Of a stretch of 64,000 bases of DNA, positions 40,682 through 51,894 are shown in pieces. The position numbers were made by a program, and so were the translations under genes. The notes beneath the pieces were generated by a model. The model worked only from the letters and a program-made list of their open reading frames with translations, ran no database searches and was not told the DNA's origin. Each line of letters begins with the position of its first letter. Position 1 is the stretch's first letter. Source of the DNA: Strigamia acuminata (lineage: Eukaryota; Arthropoda; Chilopoda; Geophilomorpha; Linotaeniidae); NCBI GenBank assembly GCA_949358305.1, contig OX442324.1:7971601-8035600 (forward strand). The letters are read 5' to 3'.

Positions 40682-43537
40682 TTAAAATGCAGACGCGCCT
40701 TGACCGTCCATCGCATAATAGACCAGTCCAAGCGCCGTTTCCACGAGGATGACTCTCACCTGTTGTTTAGAAGTCGCGTAACACTTCTGGCTAATTCGGT
40801 TCACTCGGTAAAGGAAATGTCCAACATAATATTGTTTAATGAGGGACAACAACCTCTCGCCCGCGCTGTGGTCAAGTTGTAAGTCTGAAAAGATGATCGT
40901 TTCGAAAAGGCGCGTCAGAATACTCCAATCCACGACCAATTCGATTTTGGGCTCCCACGGCAATGAGTAGAAAATATCATCAATCGGGATAATCTCTTCC
41001 ATGATCGCAAGGGCGCAGGTGGGCTCCTCTAAACGCTTTTCTTTGGGTTTCGGGTTGACTGGTTCGCGCAAACTCTCACGTGTGACAACCTCGCCTGGAT
41101 CGTCGTCTTTTTCCTTTGGTGGTGTCAAAATCATTTTTGGCATCCTCGACATCAATGGCGATCGACGTCCAGCCTTCGCACCGCCCCGTCCAACTCCAGG
41201 AAGTCTGAAAGGCTCGTCGGCTTGAATTACCTCAATTTTGTTGTGTTCTCGCGCCGCCAGGAATGCTTTGTGGTTCTCCTCGTCGCCCGTTGACTCGCGA
41301 AGCGACTCGACATCCGACATTGAATAATCCACATCCGACGACAACTCCGAGGCGAGTATTCCTGTGTCCGCCACGATTACGGGGTCGTATCGGAATGAAT
41401 ATTTGGTTCGGGGATCTGCCAATTTCGGATTTTTGGCAACTGCGTCCTCAAATTGTTGCACCAATTTCTCAGGCGCCAACTCGATGAGGATCTTTTCTGA
41501 AAAGTTCTTAATTTCATCCTCCGTCATGATCAACTCTGGATCCAGTGGTGGCTTGGCGGGCGCATTTCTCTCGTCCTCCAGTCGCTGGGCTTCCTTGAGC
41601 GCGTCGGCCTCTCGAAATCGTTTGACGGCGTCGCGACGACTCTGATGCATCTGGGTGGTGATCTCTTTTAAATTAAAGTGCACGGCGTGCACAATAAGGT
41701 GCTGCACCGCGTGTTCGTCTCCGGTACAGTCTTTCGTCATTTTTGCTTCTATTTCTTTAGCGATGTTTCCGAGGCGTCCGAAAATCGTTCCGACGACAGT
41801 TTTAAAGTCCGAGGCGCTAACGTTGAAATCCAGGTTAATCGACATCTTGAAGAGTTCCTTCCAACCTTCAGATCTCAGATTGATTCGTCCTTGACCCCTG
41901 TTCTCCATGGGGTACAGTATCTCAAGCTCGTGGCGCCGGAATATTTCGGACATCTGGGTGAAGATACGGTCTGGGCGCATCGTACATCCATTTCGGTCGA
42001 ATCCCTGGAGATATCGTGGCTTTAGGGACGCGCATCCTTCCGACGACGTCGATTCGCTCGAAACAGCAGAAATGGCTTTAGCAATTGGATTAGAAATCCT
42101 GCTCTCCAATCTCTTGACGTCGTGGATCTTTGCGCACTCCTCCGCATCTCTCGCAATCTCAGCGGCGATATTCGCGATGGATGAAGACGGTGCGAAGTTT
42201 AGCAGCGCCTTAATATCTCGGTCAACCTGTGGGGAAAAATCAGCTTTGATTAATTTTTTGTTAAAATCTGCGATAGTGTCCATCTTTGTGTTTGAAGTCA
42301 TAATCCCAGAATACGTGATCGGCACCGATGTCGCAACGACTGAAGTCATCATCTTAGGCGTCACATTCGACTGGGTCACAGTGGTGGCATCGACAGGTCG
42401 GGCAGCTTGGCTCGATTCGGACGTCTCAATCGAAGACGATTTGTTCTTCACGACGTAAAAATAAGGAATGACAATTGGTGCAGCAGCGCTCGAAGTAGTC
42501 ACCGTCGAAACGTTGATTGATTTCGCCTCTGCCGCCGTCACACTCGATTCCGTTTTGATAATCGGGGTCGACATCGTGTTGATATTACTAATTTTCTCTC
42601 TCTCTCTTCTGTTTTCTTCATTCTTCTTTACCTTTTTAATCACTTGATCGCCCAACGAAAGTTCTTCTGTTGGTTTAACGACAGGCAAGGTGGCAGGCGC
42701 TCCTCCAACCGCTCCATTTTCCTCGATAATGACTGATGATGCGTCCAACGTTGGTCTGGATCGTCCCGTCACGAAGTGAGTGTCTCGATTCGCCTCCGCT
42801 CCAATCCTTTTCGTCACTTTCTGCGTGTACTCCTTCAAACGATGCGTGCTTCGCTCCTCGTACGTATGTCGTGGGCGCAGATTTGAATGTTGAAATGGCA
42901 AGTCGGCCGCAACTCTTTCTGGTTCCGAATATGCTCTTTTCGCATCCGCGATTACATTAGGCGCCGTCAAACACAGTTCTATACCCGATTCTACGTCGTA
43001 GGTTTTTCCTTCAGGCGTCACAAATTGGTCCGGAAGTTCGGCAGGCTGCTCACCAGCTATTATGTATGCTCCCTCTGGATATTCCCAAGTCAAAGGTCGG
43101 ATTCCCTTCTCTCTTGCCAATTGCTTTATGCGTGCCAAATATGACGCGTGCGCATGACGAAAACGAGCGATGGCGTTTGCACTGCCGAATGGAATCCTCG
43201 GCGGCGGAAAATCCACTTCTGCCAACGATGTTTTATCTATCGACTCATAACCAAGTACATATGCAAACATGAGGCGCATCCATTTCCTAAATTTGCAACG
43301 GCGCAAGTCACCGCCGCCCCGACACGCTCGGCATTGGTACATTTCAAATCCTGTCCCGCTACAAACTGGACATAGTTCATAGTTTGGGAAACTTTGATCA
43401 TTCGGGTGGTCAGGATGAAAGCGTGGCACCAGTCTTTCGCCCGAAGCTTCGATTGGTGGCATCGGCAAGTACTTTGGATAACCTTTTTGCGTTGGTTTTG
43501 GAATCGTAATTGTTACTTTTGGATCGTAGGACGCCAT
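40682..43537 (-). CDS. Gypsy-2 ORF3, 951 aa, not env-like, unknown function
   Basis: Intact ORF in the position where env lies in errantiviruses, but no signal peptide, no furin-like site followed by a fusion peptide, and no hydrophobic membrane segment is evident. The N-terminal Pro-rich 50 residues are followed by a cysteine module at about 57-85: CPVCSGTG, CRACRGGG, then a further Cys (LRRCKFRKWM). This resembles half of a DnaJ-type CxxCxGxG zinc domain. A conserved-looking region (GYESIDKTSLAEVDFPPPRIPFG) comes next, then a long low-complexity Thr/Ser/Val middle. A folded-looking part follows (about 520-640: RIFTQMSEIFRRHELEILYP, FKTVVGTIFGRLGNIAKEIE), and then an acidic/basic tail. The product is probably cytoplasmic or nuclear. 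A candidate intron lies just upstream. Function not recognised. Confidence 0.85.
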   Translation of the reverse strand: MASYDPKVTITIPKPTQKGYPKYLPMPPIEASGERLVPRFHPDHPNDQSFPNYELCPVCSGTGFEMYQCRACRGGGDLRRCKFRKWMRLMFAYVLGYESIDKTSLAEVDFPPPRIPFGSANAIARFRHAHASYLARIKQLAREKGIRPLTWEYPEGAYIIAGEQPAELPDQFVTPEGKTYDVESGIELCLTAPNVIADAKRAYSEPERVAADLPFQHSNLRPRHTYEERSTHRLKEYTQKVTKRIGAEANRDTHFVTGRSRPTLDASSVIIEENGAVGGAPATLPVVKPTEELSLGDQVIKKVKKNEENRREREKISNINTMSTPIIKTESSVTAAEAKSINVSTVTTSSAAAPIVIPYFYVVKNKSSSIETSESSQAARPVDATTVTQSNVTPKMMTSVVATSVPITYSGIMTSNTKMDTIADFNKKLIKADFSPQVDRDIKALLNFAPSSSIANIAAEIARDAEECAKIHDVKRLESRISNPIAKAISAVSSESTSSEGCASLKPRYLQGFDRNGCTMRPDRIFTQMSEIFRRHELEILYPMENRGQGRINLRSEGWKELFKMSINLDFNVSASDFKTVVGTIFGRLGNIAKEIEAKMTKDCTGDEHAVQHLIVHAVHFNLKEITTQMHQSRRDAVKRFREADALKEAQRLEDERNAPAKPPLDPELIMTEDEIKNFSEKILIELAPEKLVQQFEDAVAKNPKLADPRTKYSFRYDPVIVADTGILASELSSDVDYSMSDVESLRESTGDEENHKAFLAAREHNKIEVIQADEPFRLPGVGRGGAKAGRRSPLMSRMPKMILTPPKEKDDDPGEVVTRESLREPVNPKPKEKRLEEPTCALAIMEEIIPIDDIFYSLPWEPKIELVVDWSILTRLFETIIFSDLQLDHSAGERLLSLIKQYYVGHFLYRVNRISQKCYATSKQQVRVILVETALGLVYYAMDGQGASAF

Positions 43538-44068
43538 AATAAATTATCGTAAAGTGAAACTAAAAGAAATGGAAATTTTCCAGGAAAGAAAAAGTTATTT
43601 TAACGAAAATATTCAATTAAAAATGAATTGTTGTGAAATAGAAAGTACTTACGGGTGATAGACGCACAATTTCTAACAATATTTATCCAAATTGGGTGAT
43701 TGTTAAGTTTTTGAGGCGCGACTATTCAGACGCAAATTAAAATGTGGCTAAGTCGTGCCCTCACATGTCTTTAATACACGCGGTCTCGCTACGGGGTCGC
43801 CTCGTCACAAAATATGACACGGACCTCTCGCGTGAACGAGATTTAATCACGCACTTCGAAGAAGCATGAGTTTGGACTTAGTAAATTTTTGTATCATCAT
43901 TTTAAATTGATGAATTTCAAATTCCTAAACTAATCTTTACTTCCTATTTTCAGCGTCTATCCTCCGTAAATATTTGGTTTAAAGCAGGGAAAATTATAAA
44001 CACAGGAAGGAAAGAAGGTTGGGTAAAGTAAAGAAAGAAATAAAATTATAAAATGAAAAGAAATTAAG
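43538..44068 (-). other. Intergenic gap with candidate intron before ORF3
   Basis: No ORF. On the minus strand a donor CCC|GTAAGTAC at 43652 and an acceptor TTTCTTTTAG| ending at 43560 would define a 93-nt intron 22 nt upstream of the ORF3 ATG. Also possible is use of this acceptor from a donor near the 5' LTR, as for spliced env mRNAs. Confidence 0.5.
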
Positions 44069-47000
44069 TTATTTTATCGAAAATGAAGCGATGATGGTTT
44101 CAATTTCCGATGTAAACGCAGCAACATGTTTTTCGATCATTGTTGCGTCCGTTTGGTCTAAATCATCATCATTATTGAACCAATGGCGCAATTCCACGAC
44201 GTTATATGGCAGCATTCGACGACCATCCTTGTCCATAAGAATGACAGTGTTGGGTCCAGTTAATTTATGGATTACGTAAACGCCTTCCGTCCTCTGTCGA
44301 AGTCTTGCAGCAAACTGTCGGTCCGCTGATGACAATTGTCGATTTTTAATAGACACAAAATCGCCTGGTTTGAAATCGTGTGGTCTTCTTTTTCGATCGA
44401 ACCAACGTTTATGTCTAATTTGAGCTTTTTGTAAATTTGCAGTGGCATTATTTCGCAATTCTCTCATCAATTCATGCGTCTCCCGCGCTCGTGCCGGTGG
44501 CAGTGGCTGTCCATCGTCGGTGTCCGAATCGAAGTCACCTGGATAACGCGCCTCTTGTCCCGTCACCATTTGATAAGGAGAATACTGAAGTGAAGCTTGA
44601 TAGGCTGAGTTGATTGCTAGCACAAAATATCCAATGTGAACGTCCCAGCGCACATGCTCTTCAATATATGCCAAAATGCAGTTTTTCAATGCTTGGTTTA
44701 ATCTTTCGGCCAAGTTCCCCTGTGGATGATAAACAGCCGTGTAGCGATTGATGGCGCCAAAACTCTGACATGCAGCCTGGAATTCCATTGAACGGAAAGC
44801 TGGCGCATTGTCACTTATAATGACTTTTGGAAATGCCCATCACTGAATAAATCCTTGCAATTGTTTGATTGTTGTTTTCCAGTCAGATGTCTCGGTCAAT
44901 CTTACATCCAACCACCGACTGGCGGCATCCACAATTACTAATGCGTAACAATGTCCTCCAATCGATCGAGGCTTTTTACCATAATAATCGATGTAAATTG
45001 TGTGAAACAAATGTCGTGGTTTGGCCATGATCATTGGTCCATATGGAAGGCGATTTAACGGCTTGGCTCGTTGACATGGTTCACACTTTTGAATCCAAAG
45101 CAAAACGTCCTCCTTCATTTTTGGCCAATAAACTCGGGCCCGGAGTCGATGAAGTGTTTTCTCAACTCCTAAATGTCCGCAGCTCGGCGGGCAATGCAGA
45201 GCCTTGAAATATTGTTCGCGTAACATTAGGGGCAAACAGATTTGTCCTCTACGGCGAATTTTATTTATGTCAATCGGTGGATAACGACATAACATTCCCT
45301 TGTACATAGCAAAATCTACGGCACGATACCTGATACGCGCTGCTTGCACTTGGTCGTTGGGCAAATGTCCTTGATCAAGATATTCGATTAATTCGGCGCT
45401 CCACGTGTCTTCGTGTTGTCGACGAATTATTTCGTTAATTGTTGGTATTAGACGAAAAGGATGGTGGTCTTGCGGCGCATCATGGAGTCGCTCGGCCTCG
45501 TCTTCTTCTTCGTCTTGTTGCTCATCAGCAATTGGTCGTCTCGATGCATTTCTTTGAAATTGTGATCGATCTTGACGTGTTTGTTGTGGCATAAATCCTG
45601 CACGTCCCATCCATGCTGGTCGATAAGCCGTCGAATCGTCCGACGAATCCGAATCCGGACCTCCATATCCGTCATAATTCGGTCGCGCAGCTCCAGATGG
45701 TCCTGCAGGTGGGCTCAACATGTTAGGGGTCGGAAATGATGCAGTCGGCACATTTGGCGATGGCAGAGGCGGCATTAAAGGTGGCAACGGTGCAACAGCT
45801 CCAGGAGGCGTTGAAACTTGTGTTTGTTGACGTGCTCTGGCTCGAGTTAATACCTGATAATTCGGTGGCGGTCTCTTCTTATTTTTAGAACCTTTTGGCC
45901 TACCCAATTTTGGTTTGATCCGCTGTTGTCGTCCTTGCGCTCTTGTCATCACAGCTGCGTTATTTCGTTGTTGTGCCGCAGCCAATCCAACTCCAATAAT
46001 GTTGATTATTGGTAATTTTGGCCAATCATTTGGGTCGTCAAAATAGGCGATGTAACATGTTTCATCAACGAGAGGCGAGTCGTCCGCATCCAATGGTTCC
46101 GATGGTTCCACAGGCGCACGGCTAAGGGCATCCGCAACACGATTCTGTGCTCCCGAACAGTAAAGAAATGTAAATTTGTACTCACTGAGGGACAAAACCC
46201 ATCGTGCCAGGCGTCCTTTTGGTTCTCGCTGCTGGAAAAGCCACTTTAACGACAAATGATCGCTTTCTAAATAAAAATTCATCATCTCAAGATACACACG
46301 AAATCTTTTCACCGCCCAAACCGCCGCTAAGCACTCAATTTCGGTAACGCTGTAATTCTTTTCAGCAGAATTCAATGCACGTGATGCAAAGGCGATTGGT
46401 GTTCGTTCACCTTGATCATTGAGTTGCATGAGAGCAGCGCCCAAACCCGAATAGCTGGCGTCTGTTTGTAGTATATATGGCTTGGTCCAATCCGGGAATC
46501 TTCGGTGTAGAGTTGGTTCAGCCAATCCTCTCTTGAGTGAATTAAATGCTTCTTGGTGTTGAATCGTCCAATTCCACTCAGAATCTTTTTTGAGTAAAGG
46601 GCGAAACACCTCGCATGTTTTTGAATAATTTGGGAAAAATGACTGATAATAACCAATCATTCCTTTGAATCTTTGTAATTCTTTGATGTTGGTAGGCGCC
46701 GGAAAATATTGAATTGCCGTCACCTTATTTGGGTTTGGTTTAATGTGTCCAGCCTCTACAATATGTCCTAAAACCTCGAGCGATGTTCTGCACAATTCCG
46801 TCTTGTTGGCGTTCATCGTGAATCCCGCTTCATCCAAGGCTTGAAGAATTATTTTGAGATGTTGCACATGCTCCTTGAAAGTCTTGCTGAAAATTATGAC
46901 GTCATCGAGATAAACGAACACGAACTTGTAAAGATATTTCGACAAAGTTTTGTTCATGGCTCTCTGCAGGGTTGCTGGGCCATTAATGGGTCCAAACGGC

Positions 47001-48853
47001 ATTCTCACATATTCGAAAAGTCCTCTGTGCGTAATAAATGCGAGAAATCTCTCGTCACCGGGGCGCACTCCAATCTGGTGAAAAGCTTCTCGTCCATCTA
47101 TGATCGAAAACCAATTTGATCCTCCTAAATAAGAAAATATATTATCGATGTCGGGTAGTGGGTAGACATCGGGTAAAGTTTGAGCATTCATCGGCCTAAA
47201 ATCCATAGCTGTACGCCAGTCTCCAGTCTTCTTTGGAACTACAACAGGCGCCACCGCACAATCACTTTTTGATCGACGAATAATGCCTTGTTTTAGTTTT
47301 TGGTCCAAATAAGCATCAATTACCATCTTTTTTGCTGGGTTAACGGGTCTTACAGGCACATGAATTGGTCTAAAGTCCGGTTTTAAATTTACTTCAAACT
47401 GAGTGTTGTTACATAATCCAACCTCCTCACGAAATACTTTCGAAATTGGTCGAAGAGTCTGAATTAATAAACGAATTTGGGGTACCGTCAATGATGACCA
47501 CAGCTGGTCGTAAATCCAGTCCAGTTGTGTTGGATCACTGCTGGGTTGATATTGTAGTACATTAACATCCAGAGGCGGCTCCGAAATCGTCGAATGATCG
47601 TGTACTCTGGCCATGAGCGCATTTTCATCCACACGACGCAAAAGCTGTCTTCCTTGTGTGTTAAGTTGTTTTATTGTTGGTGACAATTCATAAAGGCGTC
47701 TCCGCTGTCGTCTTGCACGTCTGCGTTGGCTAAGCGTCGAAAACAATGATGAATTGAATTTTCTTGATTTTTTAATGGAATCCTTCCTCTTTGGTGACCA
47801 TATCAATGACCATTGATCTCGTGTACGATTCCGAATCCTCTTGATTTGGTGTTGAGCATCATCATTTGGATATTCGAAAATCTCTTGCGACAAAGGTCGA
47901 TGTTCTAGAAGAATACAATTAATGTTGTTAATTAATACCTTGGGTACATCCTTAGTGCTGTCCTTTGTATCATCGGGTTTCCTGATGGGAAATAAAAGAA
48001 CAGATTCTGACTTGTTAGCTTGTTCTAAAGTCATGAATTGTCTTCGCTCTTGTGATCCCTTCAAATACCACTGGCACAATTCAAAGTCTGTGCACAGACC
48101 AACCGCTCTGCAGAAATCTCTTCCCAACAGAAGGTCCTCTGATGTTTTGGGTATAATTAAGCAAATGAAAGAAATAACGGCCAATGGTGCGCGCACCGAC
48201 AGTTTAACAGATCCCTTAACTGGAATTTTGTCATCGGCCGCTGTACGCACTGTTTCGTGAAGTTCGAGCAATTCCAAACCCATATTGGCTTTAAGTTTGT
48301 TGAATAATGACTCCGACATTACACATGTCTGAGCGCCTGAATCCAGAAGTGCGACAAAACTCACGTTAGCCCATGTTATTTTGATATATGGTGCTTCTCT
48401 GTTGAAGCGATCAGTCTTCGTAATTTCGATTCTTGGCTCTTCGGATTTTTGCAATTCCTCGGGCGACAAAAGAATGAAGTTTGTTTGCAACGTCTCACTC
48501 TGCGTTGTCAACGAAGTTGATTTTTTGGGGGTTTCCTTGGCTTTCACAGACGAAAGTTGCGCTGATTTTGTTAGTTGTGGTGTTACGACACCGGGTATTT
48601 TTGTTTTTGATTTACTTGAATCTGATTTGATTGATGTAGTTAATTTAATGTTGTTGTCTTCTCGAACAGCAGATGGCGCCTCTGGTGTCGGAGTAGACTG
48701 TGTTGTACTTCCATCGACGTCTGGTGATTCTTCAGTCTTCTTCTCAGTAGAGTCCTTGATGATTGTATCCGACCCGCTCTCTGGACTCATGCTTTGAGCA
48801 GGCCGCTTGCGTTTCCCGACTGACGACTCCATTCCTTGCCACAAACGGGGCAC
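44069..48853 (-). pseudogene. Gypsy-2 Pol (protease-RT-RNase H-integrase), one nonsense codon
   Basis: Overlaps Gag by about 67 nt in the -1 frame. Protease VALLDSGAQTC at about residue 170. RT: GDWRTAMDFRPMN, FSIIDGREAFHQIG, MPFGPINGPATLQ and YLDD near residue 648. RNase H: ILQTDASYSGLGAAL, LESDHLSLKWLF and ALSRAPVEP. A Pro-rich spacer follows (APLPPLMPPLPSPNVPTA). Integrase: HLGVEKTLHRL...CEPCQRAK, first Asp YIDYYG. A TGA at 44840-44842 then interrupts, after which the same frame gives IISDNAPAF and LAERLNQ (D and E present) and a C-terminal domain. TGA was probably TGG. All catalytic residues are kept. Confidence 0.9.
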
Positions 48854-50703
48854 ACAGGCCTCCAGGATTGCCTGTCAGACATGAACCATTTGTCCGTTGG
48901 TGTTTTTCTCCACATAGCATTCTTCGGGAGCTTTGGCTCTGAAGGCGCTTTTTTAGCGGCTGGAAAAATGACAACGTCCTTAGGACATATGTGCTGTGTA
49001 TCCGTTCTAGGTGTTGGCGCAGTAGTCGCAGTCATGGCGTGGACATCAGACTTTTGTGCTGCCGCTGATGCAGACTCCTTTGGCGGGTCCCTATTTGATT
49101 CCTCGCTGTTGGGATCTTCTGGATCAAGCGCACAAGTCGACATGTCCTCGAGCAATGCTGTAAATACTTTGTTGAATCTTGAAAAACGACCAGACCTGGA
49201 CGAAGTAGATTGTTGATTTAACTTCTCCTCCTCTGTTTTGGTACGTGTGGCAGGACCCACTCCTGCGGGTAAAGGCATCTCCTGGTCCGAAACTCCGCAC
49301 TGTTTGTACTCAAAAGTTCGCAACGAATCCAACTGAAGGCGATTATCGACATCGTTGCCCATTTTGACTGCGTCGTCGATCGTCCTGATGCACCAAGAGC
49401 GCATTAATTGTACGACTTGAGTTTGCATCATGCCCTGAACTCGTTCCCACTGCAAGCCCTTGTCCTTGTATCCAGCAATATTCAAATAATGAATCATCTC
49501 GCTGAGGAACGACATAGTCGATTCCCCTGGCTTTTGTTTGCGCTGAGACAACTTAACATTAGCTAAAGCTGAATTAATGGAAAATACCTGCCTGAAAATT
49601 AATTCAAAGTCCTCCCAATTGTTTGGTTTTGGAGTTAGAGCCATCCACCAACGTTGCGCTCTATTTCGAAGCGCGAGAACCACGTATACTTTCAAATATA
49701 TTCCCTCCGGTGCTCCCATGGTAAACATGTGCGCATATAGCTTACCTAGGAACAAGTCCACTGTGTCGAAAGTAGCTTCATCCGGGTCGAAGTATGGAAT
49801 TTTTTCAACTTTAAGTTTATACCTTCCAACCTGAGCGGCTTGACGCTGATCTTCCGACTCCACCGAGAGTTGAGATCTCGTGTGAGGCAGCTGTCTTGAG
49901 GCGCTGAGTGGTATGCCCTGGCTACCTCTTTGAGCGGAATCCGGGTCAGGATTCGGTGGTGGGTCCCGTGGAACATTGGAAGTCGTGTCTCCCTGTTGTG
50001 AATGTTGTTGGCGTCGTCTCGGAGAATAAGAGCCAGTGCGTCGTGGTCCTGACGCACGTCCAGTATCTCCAAAAGAAAAGTCGGCTCCCCGAGCGCCCTC
50101 TCGACCACGACGTGTGGCCCCTGAACCTGCTTCTGGTGCTGGTGGTTCAGGCTGAGTTCGCTCGTTGTGCGAATGGATAAATTCCTCCACTCTGTCGTTC
50201 AGCTCGCGCCTAATTTGCCTCATCGACTCGAGCAACTCCTGGCGAAGTTCGTGTTGTAACTCCCTTCTATCCTCTCGTAATACTCTCATCAATGCTTCCA
50301 TTGTCAATGCAGGTGGACTCCTTCGATGTTGCTGTGGTTCCGGTTGCATAAATACGGGTTGATAAGGAGGCGGTGGTCCTCGTTGAATTTCTTCTTGAAC
50401 CGCTCGCATCCCGTCCACAACTCGTCTTCTTTCCATGAGTGATTCCTGCAAATGGCGTCTATTTTCCTCCCATTGATCCCGTGCTGCAGCCGCTTCCCGT
50501 TCATGTTGGAGTTGATCCGCTTCCATTTGAGCGTATGTCCTCCAAGGATTGGAAAATGGTACGTCAGTAGAGATTGGTTGTACTAGTAGATCCTGCTGTT
50601 GGTCTGGCTCATGGATAGGTGAGTCTGGAAGTGGCAAAGTATGCGCTTGTTCGGCTTCTACGTCCGAAACACTGGATTGCGACAAAGTGTCGCGTGAAGC
50701 CAT
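48787..50703 (-). CDS. Gypsy-2 Gag, 638 aa
   Basis: Starts MASRDTLSQSS. Predicted coiled coil about residues 60-120 (EREAAAARDQWEENRRHLQE), Arg/Gly-rich region with RRGREGARGAD, then the Gag capsid block (KVEKIPYFDPDEATFDTVDLF, RAQRWWMALTPKPNNWEDF, KQKPGESTMSFLSEMIHYL). No CCHC knuckle; in its place the C-terminus has CPVCGKEW, a lone CxxC. Pol begins in the -1 frame inside this C-terminus. Confidence 0.88.
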   Translation of the reverse strand: MASRDTLSQSSVSDVEAEQAHTLPLPDSPIHEPDQQQDLLVQPISTDVPFSNPWRTYAQMEADQLQHEREAAAARDQWEENRRHLQESLMERRRVVDGMRAVQEEIQRGPPPPYQPVFMQPEPQQHRRSPPALTMEALMRVLREDRRELQHELRQELLESMRQIRRELNDRVEEFIHSHNERTQPEPPAPEAGSGATRRGREGARGADFSFGDTGRASGPRRTGSYSPRRRQQHSQQGDTTSNVPRDPPPNPDPDSAQRGSQGIPLSASRQLPHTRSQLSVESEDQRQAAQVGRYKLKVEKIPYFDPDEATFDTVDLFLGKLYAHMFTMGAPEGIYLKVYVVLALRNRAQRWWMALTPKPNNWEDFELIFRQVFSINSALANVKLSQRKQKPGESTMSFLSEMIHYLNIAGYKDKGLQWERVQGMMQTQVVQLMRSWCIRTIDDAVKMGNDVDNRLQLDSLRTFEYKQCGVSDQEMPLPAGVGPATRTKTEEEKLNQQSTSSRSGRFSRFNKVFTALLEDMSTCALDPEDPNSEESNRDPPKESASAAAQKSDVHAMTATTAPTPRTDTQHICPKDVVIFPAAKKAPSEPKLPKNAMWRKTPTDKWFMSDRQSWRPVCPVCGKEWSRQSGNASGLLKA

Positions 50704-50829
50704 GTTGAAATAATAATATGTGTGCCGGCAAAAATAAGTAATTAATTAAATAAATATAACGACCTATACTTGCGTAGTCTTCACTGAAGAAAATGGTGGT
50801 TTGTGTTCTCTTAGAACACGTTTCGAGTT

Positions 50830-50849
50830 GAATCCTGTCTAGCTCGCCA
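50830..50849 (-). promoter_or_regulatory. Primer binding site of Gypsy-2, tRNA-Arg-like
   Basis: TGGCGAGCTAGACAGGATTC in element sense, 4 nt from the LTR. The form TGGCGA....GACAGGAYTC recalls the tRNA-Arg site of 412/mdg1-type elements. The tRNA identity is tentative. Confidence 0.55.
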
Positions 50850-50853
50850 AGAT

Positions 50854-51894
50854 TGTCACGTCGTAGTCGACTTTTTAACAATGGTTTCGGAAATTTGAGA
50901 ATTTCCAGGGATTGTAATAACCAGAAAATTTAGGTTCGCAGGCGCTGCAACTCTTAAAACTGTGCCGGGGGTGGTAGCTAGGTTAAGACAGCGTCTATTC
51001 GTGAAATCTGTATTTTATGGGTGCAGGATTCAATTCGGGCGCCGTACAAAATGGCGAACGTTGATACTTCGAATTTAAGACCAAAATATCGCTCTTCACT
51101 AGGGAAAATGTTGTCATATGCTAGGCGTACTTACGAAGAGTATGTTTCTTCTCCTGAACACGCGCAAACGTTGGGTGAACGCGCAAACAGGTACCAAACC
51201 GCAGACAACGTCGTCGAACCGTCGATAATGAAATGAATACGCAATTGAGACGAGTATGAGTTCAAAATGTCTAGGCTGAGGAGGAAGTCACAGTCGTGGC
51301 ATAAAATGTATTGACGAATTAAGACCGTCGAATACGCCGTTTTTCCAGTAATTCGTACGCAAATAATGGGCAAATAATAAATGTTGTGGTTAGTTAGACT
51401 AACATGAGAATTCGGGCTGCATAATGACCGTATGCGTTGAGACGCAACATAATCGCACCTGGAAATCTCCTAGTTGAGACAGGAGCTGTTGTCTAGTCGA
51501 AGGCGAAAATTATTCTCTCTGTCAAAAATGTCTTGACAAAACAAGTCACCTCTGATCACATGTCAAAGGCCAGGTCAATTCCCAATGGGGACCGAGCAGA
51601 AAACAGGCGATCAGGGGTGAAATATGCAAATTTAGAGCGCGATTATATCAACTTATTGCAGAATTCTCATGAATTGTCTGGATGGGGTGATTAAAACCAG
51701 GCCAAATCAAAGATAAATGTCAAAAATAAGGAAAAGAATATAAAATAAAATAATAAATTTAGATTTGGGAAAAATAAAATAAATTAAAGGAATTAGAACA
51801 ATTTCTCAATAAAATTAGGGGAAAATTAAGGGAAAGGCGCAAAATGCGCTCAAAATTTTGAAAATTTCTACTGCTTAAAGTCAGGACCGTGACA
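50854..51894 (-). repeat. 5' LTR of Gypsy-2
   Basis: 1041 bp, near-identical to 38802-39842. Same antisense 71-codon ORF at 51021-51236. Confidence 0.94.

Larger units (their letters stand above)
38802..51894 (-). mobile_element. Gypsy-2: 13.1-kb gypsy element with a third ORF
   Basis: LTRs of 1041 bp (38802-39842, 50854-51894), about 3 differences seen. 4-bp target duplication ACTC (38798-38801 and 51895-51898) within the Copia-C coding region. Order: primer site, Gag, Pol in the -1 frame, 0.5-kb gap, 951-codon third ORF, 0.8-kb 3' untranslated region. Only one clear lesion, a TGA in integrase. Large for an insect gypsy because of the long LTRs and the extra ORF. Confidence 0.94.
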
